Origin: Bolinopsis microptera | Lineage: Eukaryota; Ctenophora; Tentaculata; Lobata; Bolinopsidae | Length of the DNA stretch: 64,000 nt | NCBI RefSeq assembly: GCF_026151205.1 | Contig: NC_087073.1 | Span: 14,525,837 to 14,589,836, forward strand | Direction: 5' to 3' | Notes under the pieces: generated by a model | Told to the model about the DNA's origin: nothing | Seen by the model: only the letters and a program-made list of their open reading frames with translations | The model's database searches: none | Part shown: one piece after another, positions 12,430 through 33,335 of the stretch | Numbering within the stretch: the first letter of the stretch is position 1 | How the letters are laid out: each line of letters starts with the position of its first letter | Program-made: the position numbers and the translations under genes

Positions 12430-12765
12430 GAATGCTTTTTCAAAGAGATGCGTATTTATTCTCTTTTTAAACAAGACGATATCGGTTAATGTTCTCAATT
12501 GCTAAGGAAGCTGATTCCAAACAAAGGGTCCACAGTAACTAAAGCTTCTCTCAGTTTTACTATAATTTGAAACAGTAGGAACATTTAGGACCTGAAATAG
12601 TCTTGTTCAGTCCGTAGTACACGTACAGGTTGACTCTTAATGTTGATGCATTTGGTGATATAATTTGGAGCTACGTTGTTGACACATTTGAACACGGTTA
12701 GAGCAATCTTATACTCTATTTGTTGTCTTATTGGAAGAAAATGGGCTTTTTTCAGGAATGGAGTG
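12430..12765 (-). mobile_element. CR1/L2-like LINE C-terminal fragment (right arm)
   Basis: This is the inverted partner of 6543-6880, with the same C-terminal reverse transcriptase blocks read on the minus strand and the same disabling stops. Confidence 0.6.
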
Positions 12766-14532
12766 ACACTGTGAGCACAATGTTATGTTATGATTACCCT
12801 TGTCAGTTTTAGTTTACAATGATATTTCAATTCCTTGTTTCTGTTGTAAAAGAAAGCACACAAATGACCTTACTTGAATATTCCAGCTGACACTGTTCTT
12901 AACGTATATAATAATCAGTTCTGCTAGGATACAACCAGATTAGTTTTCCTATTTTAAAAAATCATATAGTTAATCCATAGAGTTGTGTCAAATGATATTG
13001 AATCTCCGAAAAAGAGTGACAGAGGTTAAGCTCGTTAGGTTTTGGTCATTAAATGTTTAGGCAGTAATTTTTGATTAATTGTTCTAATTCTCGTTGCAGT
13101 GCCCTCGAATCATTGATAAACAACGTAAACTCAATTTACATAAACCAATATTTTCTGGTGTTACTATATCCGCCGAAATTCCCTTTCCTCAGGAACGAAA
13201 AATCTATTATACCATAAATTAAGTCAAACAATTGCCTAAAATTGTTGTAAACTAAATTTCATGGGAGGACTTATTTTAAAGGAGACTAAGATTTCAGCAG
13301 AGCATATACATGATATATGATTTAACGAATTTAAGTAAGTATTTAAGTAAGTAAATGTATGTGATGCTATGTAATTGATGTATGTAATGTTGACTCGTCT
13401 TTAAATAATTTCCCAGATCGAAAATATTTTAGTCAAAAAAGCTAGCTGAATAAATTTAAAAAAATTAAATGATATGGAAAAATGGTCTTAAAAATACGAC
13501 TAATATTGTTGTTGACTTGAAATTAACAAAATTTGTGACTTATATTATGGTAACCATAATATTTATGGGAACCAAAGTTATTGTGAACCAAATTTTTTCA
13601 GGCATGGTGGGCTGAACATGGAGCTACCGAAAGCTGCGAATCATTTAGAAATAAACTCAAATGCAGCAGACAGACAGAAGCATTAGTTTGAGTTAAGTTG
13701 TAAAGCTTCTTTAAACTTTTTCATCACAAAGAGAAATTTGTGTTAAATAGTAGTGGTAAATTTAAAGGGCGTGTTGGTAGACCTAATACAAACTTATATC
13801 AAATATGCTTGTTGATGACCTTAAATATAGAAACTTAGAACTTAGAAATTTGAGTGATTTAAATGAAATAAGGGATATTGCTAGCTGTAGGAAGTGTTGG
13901 AAACTGTTGTACTAGGCACAGATTACGTAGTTAAGATGTTTTCTTAATGGAGTTCTATTAACTATGTATGATCCTGTTTTATAATAAGATTATTTGTATA
14001 GAGTCGTATATAATAATGTTTCTTCTTAGACTGCCAGAGAGCACAGAAGATGGCTACTAGACAGCTAAAATCGATACTTTACGAGCCACCAGGGGATGCC
14101 TTTTTTTCGATGGATAAAGTAAGTGCACCGACTTTTGACGCTTAAAAAAGTTAAAAGGACTTTTCACAGAGATATTTTGGTACCATCTTATGATGGCCTC
14201 TCATATGTATCTTTCGCCTTTCGGATCAATTTATTCCGGTCAACAAAGTTTCCTACTCCAGGCCATTAAATTGCTCCGTCAAAAACGCTATTATACCGGA
14301 GTTTTATTATAGTCAGGAGTTGGACGTTTTTCTGTACGCTTAGCTTGTCAATCTATGGTGTAGTTACCGTATAATATAAATGCTGTGAACACATTTTTCA
14401 CTTGCTCGTTGACGAGGGTCACGTGATGGTAGGCGAATTTGTCAAGTTTATACGACTATTGTAATTGTACAATAAAATATTTATATTTTTGTATCCTTGT
14501 ATCCGTGACCTCTGACAGGACACCGGTCATCT

Positions 14533-14731
14533 CGCCGAATTTTCCCGGGAGAATCAGATCTCATGTCAACTAGAGCGTGATCATCCCGGCCTGGGTGGTC
14601 CACTTGTAATGTTGTCAAACGGGAACCTCGGCCTCGCACATCTGGTAGTGAAGTACTGATTACAGCTGCAGGTCCTCCAAATTCACGAAGTCCAACAAGT
14701 CCTTGTATGAGCCATCAGTGTAAATCACGGT
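14533..14731 (-). mobile_element. RNase H-like retroelement remnant (right arm)
   Basis: This is the inverted partner of 4547-4750. The YTDGS block is retained. A one-base insertion near 14794 relative to the left arm shows continuing neutral decay next to it. Confidence 0.4.
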
Positions 14732-16482
14732 ACTTTTCTAATCATAATCGCTTAGCTTGGCATCATTCAATGGACATTTGTTGTTCAAAAGAAGGAAAAG
14801 TCAAAAATGAGAGTGAACGGTGACTGCTTATTGCATAAGCTCTTAAATCTGCTAACCGTACATAGCTCACGCAGCTGTCTACAGTTGCTGGGCTCGTTCC
14901 GGGTCAGAAATTTAAAGTTTACTGCGGCGTGGGGCTACATCGTCGTTCTGCTGTCGTGTACATTTAAGAATGTGGTGTGGAAAGAGTTCTGACTTTTCCT
15001 GGAGTAAAGATATATGTCGGCCGTCTTTGTCACGGAGAAGTCTTTAAAGCTTTAAAGCTCTGAGCTTGACCTATTAAAAGACAAAAGATACATTTGCACG
15101 TCACGAGTAATGTGACCTACTGAAAAAAAATCGGGCAATTTGAAAATTTAGTCAAGTTCACACATGCACAATCAACCCCTCATTGGTGTGATCCTCTGAT
15201 CCGGGAAATCGAGATGTCCTCTCACAAACAACAGTTATTAGTAACAAGCATAACACGATTTTCCAATCTATTAACGAAGTTTGAGCATTTAGGGTCAAAG
15301 CAGAGACTTGGGTCGATGTGAATCGGCTTAAAAATAACAAATTTGGGGTATCTTTATTTTACATCTTGGTCGAGACCTGTCACCAGCAATATGATTTCAT
15401 GTTGCCTTATTCAGGCGGGCGAAACTCACGTTACATGCGATCTGATCATCTGACTCTCACGATCGAGATCGGTAGCTTTAACTCACCAGCTCCAACACGG
15501 TTTTTTAGACTTTTTTCGGTTTTTCGAGCTGCCCTTCTCCCCTGAGGCCACGATGAAAAACATACAATATATTATATCTTTATTCTTTATATGTTACATG
15601 CATTCCCCTGCAGTAGTGAAAAGTAAATTGTTTGTTTTATTTCAGTGTCGACAGCTCAAACTATGGTGGTATCTTATCGCTACAATGCTGCTAACTAGAC
15701 TCTTGGATGAAGTTAAGTTGTTTTAGTCAGATGATCTACTTTTTGGCGTTTCCTACTGCCCTAGTTATAGTAGTTCAAGGTTTAACTGTAAATATAGTGT
15801 TAAGTAAGTTTCAATACTTCCCTGCCACCTTTTCAGACATTGCAGAGATGTGTGACCGCACAATTCTCAAACCGAAGAATCAAAAGGAGTTATTGATTTA
15901 TCGGTATATAAAGTATGTATGCTTTATCAAACAAAGCCACTAGGTAAGCAAATTCAAATATTTTGACAGTTCATACTGCGGTTATACATTGCAGCCAATG
16001 CGCAGCAAACAAGAGCTTGCCACTGCTATAAGCATTCGTATTCGTAGCTTGTTTGAATCTCAAATTTATTCGAATTATCATAAGTAGCCGGAAGCCCGTC
16101 CTGCGGACGGAGTTCTTCAGCACAAAATCGATTCTCAAACATTTTAAATCTACCCTTTCTCATTTCTACTTCTTTTCCTTTCACAATTTTCATGTTTTTA
16201 AAAAACTTCTTACCCCTATCCATGTCACCTATGATTCATGCATTTCTAGCTTCTCGGACAGTGCTGTCTTTTCCTCATTGGCAAATCCTGAAAGTTTTAT
16301 GAAAAATATAGATCAGAGTTATGTTTGTTCTGCACGTCTGCATTTCAGGTATTCGTGACACAGTTTACGTGTGATGACGTGGGCATCTCTCAACACACTT
16401 TGCAGCATGAGTGACGGTGCCGTGGCGGGATATCTGGAAATGTAGCCTTGAGCTCAGTTTATTTTTCTCCGTCACCTCACCC

Positions 16483-16778
16483 GGGGGAGGGGGGGGGGGG
16501 AGCCAATGACTTTGGGTACTTTGGGGACAAGTGCAGAATTTCGCCAGCAATTTAACCTCAAGTCTCCAGATTTTTAGCCCCCAAAAGTCTCCTTTAGAAG
16601 TCATTTAATAAAAGATAATATCAAAACTACATAAACTCGCCAAAACTTTGGGGTACTTATGGGGACAAATGGAAAATTTCACCAGCGATTTGACCTTCAG
16701 TCCCTATGATTTTCGTCCCCATTGGTGCTCAAAAGTCTCCATCAGTAGTCATTGCCCCCCCCCCCCCCCCCCCCCCCC
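16483..16778. mobile_element. poly-G/poly-C-ended foldback element (right arm)
   Basis: This is the inverted partner of 2502-2795. It opens with GGGGGAGG plus a G run and AGCCAATGACT, and ends ATTG plus a run of 24 C. Homopolymer lengths differ between the two arms, as expected for unstable tracts. Confidence 0.65.
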
Positions 16779-16982
16779 TCATCCTGTGTCGGCTGTATTC
16801 AATTCTGATTGTACCACGGTTAAAAATGCCAGTTAAATGTACCAACTCTCGTTTTATTTATTGTACCGACTCTCGCTCTTCGACCACGCTTTTCGTCTAC
16901 TTGGCGTAGGGCGCGGTAATATTTCATGTAATCACGCACACACGTATCGCGCGCGATGTAGAAATAAGTGCAGCGCACATGG

Positions 16983-17217
16983 TCTTGTGGGTGACCCCCG
17001 TAATCCATGTGGTGGGGCAGGAGGGTCAAGCACTGTTTTTGTGGGTGACCCCCGTAATCCATGTGGTGGGGCAGGAGGGTCAAGCACTGTTTTTTCTGAA
17101 ATGAACCTCCTGATCCATGTGGTGGGGCAGGAGGGTCAAGCACTGTTTCTGAAATGAACCTCCTGATCCATGCGGTGGGGCAGGAGGGTCAAGCAATGTT
17201 CTTTTCAGGTTGACCCT
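16983..17217 (-). repeat. terminal minisatellite of the right arm
   Basis: Inverted copy of the array at 2055-2296, with the same two unit types. The palindrome ends 14 bases beyond it. Confidence 0.85.
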
Positions 17218-17241
17218 CCTGCGCCATTATAGCGTAATACT

Positions 17242-17776
17242 ATTACTAATAGTAATATTTGATTGAATTCATCACACCGTACCAGAAGATACAGTTTTTC
17301 CAGTTATGAATTTGATTGTCCTTACCTGGGGACCTCAGGCTATCATGTGAATAGAGATTAGGCGGAATGACAGGCTGAGCGCGGCCCAGTAAGATTGTCC
17401 TCGATTTGGTCGCTTATAATTAGTTTTTAGTACAAGTAAAAATAAAATTATAAATCCGGGTCTCGGAAAGTGGTAAGAATAAATAGAAAATATTTTTTTG
17501 TGTTTATGGAATACATATTTTTTTGTACTTTTTGGGGTTTTTTCAGTTTTTTTCACCTTTTGTAATAATAGCAACAATAATAAGTAATAAATAATGTGAA
17601 ATGCAATTTTGTTTCTTCGTCGTCAGTTTTGCCTAAATCTTCGGAGGGAACTTCGGTAATTTCTCTTTGTGATGTTTGCATTAGCAGCTTATAAACCTAC
17701 AAGATTTGTACGTCAGTTTTGGTCTTCTTTAGACTTTAAGTTTCCTTTTTGTATTCTCCAAACTCCAAAGACCTCT
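17242..17776. other. no gene seen
   Basis: AT-rich sequence with no splice-bounded coding segment that I can defend. A 17-base word in 17363-17380 (minus strand CAGCCTGTCATTCCGCC) recurs at 62714-62730 on the plus strand next to LINE sequence, so part of this stretch may be a LINE relic. Confidence 0.4.
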
Positions 17777-18398
17777 TCATATTCTTGTCATAGGGTTCAT
17801 GTTCATGAATGGGATGAACTGTGGGTTGTTTCCACTGAACAGCTCGTCAAAGTCTGCCCAGGAAGCCTCAGTTGGCCTCAGCCGTTCCATGGTGCCACGG
17901 ACAAAAGTCTTTAACATCTTTGATGATGCAGTAAGACTGTCTCCCAACGATGTAGTCCGACTATCGACTGCGTACGCAGCTCTTCGGAAATTCAATTTTC
18001 TATTGAAAGAGTTCCTAATCTTCGTTCGGAAACTCTTCCTCCTTCTTCCATTGGGGAGTTAACGGGTGATACTCGTAAAATATCTGTTCCACAGGACCGT
18101 CGACGAGTCCAACTCGGCGCGCGTCCTGGTAGGTTGTAAACCTACAATTGGGGAGTAAATTAAAGGAAGGCATGGCTTTAGTCTCTTCACAATTTATGAA
18201 GGATTCGGTCCAATCAGCACATTCAAGAACCTCTGTATCTTCTCCAATAAATCCTGGAAGAGCGAAGGAGCCATTTCTTTCCTCGCGACAGTTTGATCCG
18301 AGTGAGGCGGGAACCAAGAAATCAGGTTCGATGTTGATGCTTTCAACCTCTGTGATCTCGTAACTAGATCTTTTGTTGAAGAGTGTAGATAAAACCAT
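17777..18398 (-). CDS. possible TP53INP/DOR-family protein, coding frame broken once
   Basis: A frame opens at an ATG in a good context (AAAATGG, 18398) and runs 127 codons to 18015. An overlapping +1 frame then continues for about 90 codons to 17777. Four short blocks occur in the order seen in tumour protein p53-inducible nuclear proteins, which recruit LC3/GABARAP to autophagosomes and also act in the nucleus: an acidic EDTEVLECAD resembling the LIR region (but with Val where the family has the key aromatic residue), PSFNLLPNCRFT, GPVEQIFYEYHP, and in the second frame a basic NSFNRKLNFRRAAY. Each match is weak, so the assignment is inference. The frame change near 18035-18050 (an A/G-rich stretch) may be an assembly error or a true lesion. 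It stands alone, with no linked partners. Confidence 0.4.
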
Positions 18399-18740
18399 TT
18401 TAAATGATTAAGGATAGTTATACGAGTGGTCTTTTCAAGCGTATGAATGTGGAAATATCAAAATTGATAATTAGCACGTGCGATGTGTCCTATTAGTAGG
18501 GATCAGGAGGTTACCTAGCAATTTCATCTTTATGAAGGAGCATCTAGGCACAACCTACTAAAGAATCTGCTAAATAACTTGACTAACTTACAAATATCAA
18601 TCTGACGAAAAACACTTTTATTTTGATTTGAACAGAGGTCCTTATTTTATTTCCTACTTGTGGGGCCAATATGTATTGAATACACTACTGCATGCAGCGC
18701 ATGCAATTAATTTAATGGGGGGGGGGGGGGGGGGGGGGGG

Positions 18741-18960
18741 TGTCATGTCCGTCTATGTCCGCCTATGTCCTGTCCTTTTTGGATTCTATGAGACAACGGA
18801 CGTGTTTTTCGGGACATTGGCGGACACGGACGGACATTGGCGGACTCGGACGGACATTGGCGGACTCGGACGGACATAGGCGGACCCGGACGGACATAGG
18901 CGGACTCGGACGGACATTGGTGGACATTAGCGGACATTGGTGGACATTAGCGGACAAACA
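18741..18960 (+). repeat. ~20-bp minisatellite (GGACATTGGCGGAC type)
   Basis: Roughly ten tandem units of CGGACATNGGCGGACTCGGA variants. The reverse-complement motif (ATGTCCGCCT / ATGTCCGTCT) forms a second array at 21160-21312, so the two minisatellites are inverted relative to each other inside one element. Confidence 0.85.
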
Positions 18961-19074
18961 TTTTGAGAATTTTTCGCAACTTGTATTATAATCTTGTACA
19001 AAACAAACGACTTATTAATCACACTAAAGCTATTAATAGCTTTAACTTATTATATCAAATTATATAGGGACCCA

Positions 19075-21148
19075 GGAAAAGGCCCCAGGAGGAGGAGGAG
19101 GAGGAGGAGTAGGACTGGGGAGGAGGAGGACTGTTGAGGACTGATGAGGAGGACTGAGGACGAGGAGTAGGAGAAGGACTGAGGAGGGGAGGAGGAAGAG
19201 AACTGGGGAGGATCAGGAAGACCCAGGAGGAGGACCCAGGAGGAGGACCCAGGAGGACCCAGAGGAGGAGGAGGAGGACTCAGGATGATGACTCAGGAGG
19301 AGGAGGACTCAGGAGGAGGACTGAGGAGGACTGAGGAGGACTGAGGAGGACTGAGAAGGAGGAGTACTGAAGAGTACTGAAGAGTACTGAGGAGGATGGC
19401 TGAGGAGGATGGCTGAGGAGGATGGCTGAGGAGGATGGCTGAGGAGGATGACTGAGGAGGATGACTGAGGAGGATGACTGAGAGGGAGGAGGAGGATCAG
19501 GAAGACCCAGGAGGAGGAGGAGGAGGAGGACCCAGAAGGAGGACCTAGGAGGAGGAGGAGCTGAGGAGAACTGAGGAGGATGACTCAGGAGGAAGAGGAC
19601 TCAGGAGGAGGACTCAGGAGGACTGAGAAGGAGGAGGACTGAGGAGGATGGCTGAGGAGGATGACCGAGAGGGAGGAGGAGGAGGAAGAGGAGGAAGAGG
19701 ACTGAGGAGGAGGAGAAGGACCCAGAAGGAGGACCTAGGAGGAGGAGGAGGAGAACTGAGGAGGATGATTCAGGAGGAGGAGGACTCAGGAGGAGGACTC
19801 AGGAGGACTGAGAAGGAGGAGGACTGAGGAGGATGACTGAGGAGGATGACTGAGAGGGAGGAGGAGGATCAGGAAGACCCAGGAGGAGGAGGAGGAGGAG
19901 GACCCAGAAGGAGGACCTAGGAGGAGGAGGAGGAGAACTGAGGAGGATGACTCAGGAGGAGGAGGACTCAGGAGGATGACTCAGGAGGACTGAGAATGAG
20001 GAGGACTCAGGAGGATGGCTGAGGAGGATGACTGAGAGGGAAGAGGAGGAGGAAGAGGAGGAAGAGGACTGAGGAGGAGGAGAAGGACTGAGGAGGAGAA
20101 GGAGGACCCAGGAGGAGGAGGACCCAGGAGGAGGACCCAGGAAAAGGCCCCAGGAGGAAGAGGAGGACTGGGGAGGAGGATGACTGTTGAGGACTGATGT
20201 GGAGAACTGAGGACGAGGAGGAGGAGTAGGAGGAGGACTGAGGAGGGGAGGAGGAAGAGGACTGGGGAGGATCAGGAAGACCCAGGAGGAGGACCCAGGA
20301 GGAGGAGGAGGAGGACTCAGGAGGACTGAGGAGGAGGACTGACATGACTGAGAAGGAGGAGGACTGAGGAGTACTGAGGAGGATGGCTGAGGAGGATGGC
20401 TGAGGAGGATGACTGAGGAGGATGACTGAGAGGGAGGAGGAGGAGGACTCAGGAGGAGGACTCAGGAGGAAGAGGACTCAGGAGGAGGACTTAGGAGAAA
20501 TGATAAGGAGGACTGAGGAGAACTGAGGAGGAGGAGGAGGAGGAGGAGGAGGACTGAATAGGAGGAGGAGAAGGAGGGGGACTGGGAGAGGACTGAGGAG
20601 TAGGAGGACTGATGAGAAGGATGAGGAGGAGGACTGAGGACCGAGGAGGAAGAGGAGGAGGATGAAGAGGAGGAGGAGGACCCAGGAGGAGGAGGACTGA
20701 GGAGGAGGACTGAGGAGGATGACTGAGAGGGAAGAGGAAGAGGAGGAGGAGGAGGAGGACTGAGGAGGACTGAGAAGGAGGAGGACTGAGGAGGAGGAGG
20801 AGGAGGAGGAGGACTGAATAGGAGGAGGAGGAGGGGGACTGGGGAGGACTGAGGAGGAGGATGGAGGACTGAAGAGAAGGATGAGGAGGAGGACTGAGGA
20901 GGACTGAGGACTGAGGAGGAAGAGGAGGAGGATGAAGAGGAGGAGGAGGACCCAGGAGGAGGACCCAGGAGGAGGACTCAGGAGGAGGAGGAGGACTGGG
21001 GAGGAGGAAGACTGTTGAGGACTGATGAGGAGGACTGAGGACGAGGAGGAGGAGTAGGAGGAGGACTGAGGAGGGGAGGAGGAAGAGGACTGAGGAAGAT
21101 CAGGAAGACCCAGGAGGAGGAGGAGGAAGAGTAGGAGGAGGAAGCATC
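19075..21148 (+). repeat. 2-kb purine-rich GGA/CTGAGGA tandem repeat array
   Basis: The plus strand is almost only purines for about 2.07 kb. It is built from GGA triplets and longer units such as GGACTGAGGA, GGATGACTGA, GGACTCAGGA and GGACCCAGGA, with higher-order repeats of several hundred bases (compare 19490-19860 with 19860-20040). Long open frames on the minus strand (Ser/Leu/Pro-only) are by-products of the triplet period and not genes. Such homopurine tracts can form triplex or G-rich structures. Confidence 0.95.
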
Positions 21149-21159
21149 TAAATGTTATT

Positions 21160-21312
21160 TCCATTTTTGTCCGTTTTTGTCCATTTTTGTCCGTTTTTGT
21201 CCGCTAATGTCCGTCTATGTCCGCCAATGTCCGCCTATGTCCGTCTATGTCCGCCTATGTCCGTCTATGTCCGCCTATGTCCGCCTATGTCCGCCTATGT
21301 CCGCCTATGTCC
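21160..21312 (+). repeat. 10-bp minisatellite (ATGTCCGCCT / ATGTCCGTCT)
   Basis: About fifteen units of TATGTCCGCC/TATGTCCGTC and, at the 5' side, TTTTTGTCCG. It is the inverted counterpart of the array at 18741-18960. Confidence 0.85.
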
Positions 21313-21463
21313 TGTCCTTTTTGGATTCTATGAGACAAGCGGACATAGACGGACGTGACACCCCCCCCCCCTTTAATGCTCGTCGCGTGGATCAAAGTTT
21401 GCGCGCGCGGCAAAGTCTTCAAAAGTTCGAATAGGTCTTCGCGGCTGCGGCGGCTGCGGCGAA

Positions 21464-21551
21464 TACCACAGAACATGTGACCAAACTTTATCTACATGGT
21501 GATCTAATACCACAGAACATGTGACCAAACTTTATCTACATGGTGATCTAA
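21464..21551 (+). repeat. two tandem copies of a 44-bp unit
   Basis: TACCACAGAACATGTGACCA starts at 21464 and again at 21508, and the remainder of the unit (AACTTTATCTACATGGTGAT) matches exactly in both copies. Confidence 0.9.
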
Positions 21552-22180
21552 TCCTTCCAGACACAACACGATTAACAATAAATAACGGTTCCTTGATCAC
21601 CGCAAATGATATTCAACTTTGTATCCAGATTCAAATATAGGCGGACAACCCGACAACTGTCTCACTATAACAATAATAATAGAGCAGCGAATTTCCTGCA
21701 TGGGTTGTAACCAGTCTAGTCTTAAATAATACATCAAATATCTTTTAGTTAACGGAAGCTCCATCATGGTTATACGAGTCGTTCCTAACGAATTGTAGCG
21801 CCATGAAACAAATCAAACTCAGTGATTAGAAATGGAATCAATAACCGAAATTAAATAGAACAGAAAGTCCACAAAAATTCCCGAAGAATAAAAATAAATG
21901 GTAGCATAAGTAATATAAAGAGATGGTTTTTGATGCAATGAAAGTTGCCTTATTAAAAAATAAATAACAACAAAATAACACAATTTACCTTCAATTAGCT
22001 AATCTAATTATTTCATAACCAACTAGTGAAACCACAAAATATTGAGATAACTTGATAACAATCCCTTGACAGCTTAAGGAATAAACTTAGTAACTTACAT
22101 ACAAAAGTATCTACATTTAAAATTAAAAACACGAAACTGTCATAGATCGGGGATCTCAAATATTCCATCCTTAACGTTCA

Positions 22181-31805
<9,625 letters not shown>

Positions 31806-32084
31806 GGGGCCTATAATTAATGATTTATAAAGGAGGAGGAATATGAGGCGGACTTTAATATGTAATTTGTCGAATTTTAGACATTTTTCATTGTCAGATC
31901 AATGTTTTGTTTAATATTGACAAAAAATACAAATTTTCTGGAGAATAGTATCATTAATAATATGATATCAAACTATCAAAGATCTTCATAATAGTAACAT
32001 ACAGAATCTGATTAAAAACACATCTGAAGATAAAACTATCTGCGAATTGACCGTTTGTTGTGATTTAATGAATTAAAATTGATA

Positions 32085-32130
32085 AAAGATAAAATAAAAG
32101 ATAAAAGATAAAAGATAAAATAAAAGATAT
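32085..32130 (+). repeat. (AAAAGAT)n low-complexity tract
   Basis: Repeated AAAAGAT/AAATAAAAGAT units between LRRC40 exon 1 and the 3' end of the BTB gene. Confidence 0.9.
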
Positions 32131-32272
32131 AATAGAAGTATTTAACAGCAAATAAAAATTTATAATCGCAGCTAAGATACCATAAATTGTATTTATAATA
32201 TTACAAAAATAAAGACAGTCACCTCAAATTTATCGTCGACAAATATTTTTTCTTAATTAATCGGTAAATTAT

Positions 32273-33283
32273 TTATAAGCTGGCTAATTTTCTGTGTAGC
32301 CGTAGAACCCATTTAAGATCCTCATTCGTAGCAACCTCCTGGAGTATGTCAAAAAGCTGCTCGATCAACTGAGGATTTCTCTTCGAACAATGTGAGAGGT
32401 CACAGTTCTGCAGTAGATATTTAAAGTTTGGTGAAATCACTGCTCCTTCCAGACCTAATCGAACCAGGAGCTTTTCTCTTACATGCTGAACTATTAGCTC
32501 TACATCGTCTCCAACAAGTTTAATAACCATGTCAAGTTGATGACAGGGTACTTTTTCTAAATCATTATCGATCAAATATCGTGTTACAAATTCCTGTTTG
32601 GTTCCAGTACCCTTAATTTTATTGAGAGCTTCATCCATAAAGTTCTCTTGCTTTAGCTTAGAGAGAACGAAAGCAGCCTCATCAAATAAAAAGCAGAGAT
32701 CTGTATATGATAGCTGATTGCCTGGCTTAGTATCAGTAAAACTGAAATCGCGAAAAATTGCAAAGCAGCTACTTTGCAACCAATCCACTTTAAAGGCATG
32801 AACAATTTTGTTGAGATCTCTAAAAATGCCTTTAGTGATTGATGGTAAACTGCCTGTGTAAGCAGCTTCCACGAAACACTGCACAGATTGCTCACTGAAC
32901 TCCTCCATATCAATAATCGTAAGTTCCAGGGTTGTAGTCATGCGATGAATTACAGGGCTGTTCAAAGCCATTATTGCTGAGTTTGCCTGCACCACTGCTC
33001 CCTCTTGGGTATGTAGTTCTATGTTGTTGTGCGTCTTTGAGTAAAGCAGTTCTATTCCAAAGTTCATTGGTCCAGTAATTTGTTTAACCTTAGCTCTTTC
33101 TGCAAAACAACTGAAACAAGATGACTTAAATCAAGGTAAATTACTCTTGCAACTCTACTATTATTTTCTTGATACTGAACGAGTAAATATTAAATTTGAA
33201 ATTAATAAAATTAATGGGAAAATGGGCGATTAGGTTTGGCCTCTATACGGCCTCTATAGTCTATACGCAGAATAATCAGGGGG

Positions 33284-33335
<52 letters not shown>

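Larger units (their letters stand above)
2036..17241. repeat. giant inverted repeat (palindrome), possible foldback element
   Basis: The left arm, 2048-9620, reads as the reverse complement of the right arm, 9685-17231, around a 64-bp loop at 9621-9684. The match is near-identical over long stretches. The arms differ by scattered single-base changes (for example near 4710/14570 and 4735/14540) and by insertions at 7243-7603 (left only), 10898-11030 (right only) and 11732-12003 (right only). The words TAATACT at 2036-2042 and 17235-17241 flank the arms within 3-5 bases and may be a target-site duplication. The outer ends of both arms are tandem repeats, as in Foldback transposons. Alternatives are a chromosomal inverted duplication or an assembly joining two haplotypes head to head. 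Confidence 0.9.
18711..21378. mobile_element. poly-G/poly-C-ended repeat element with TTTAATG target duplication
   Basis: TTTAATG flanks the unit on both sides (18711-18717 and 21372-21378). The ends are inverted: a G run then TGTCATGTCCGTCTATGTCC at the left, and the reverse complement (GGACATAGACGGACGTGACA then a C run) at the right. TGTCCTTTTTGGATTCTATG and GAGACAA recur in direct orientation near both ends. The interior is only tandem repeats: a GGACATnGGCGGAC minisatellite, a 2-kb purine-rich array and a second minisatellite. No protein is encoded, so it would have to move with enzymes supplied in trans. Confidence 0.65.

Noticed and set aside
20007-21164. Long Ser/Leu/Pro-rich open frames on the minus strand
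   Set aside because: They are translations of the GGA-type tandem repeat, whose triplet-like period avoids stops. No start context, domain or splice structure.
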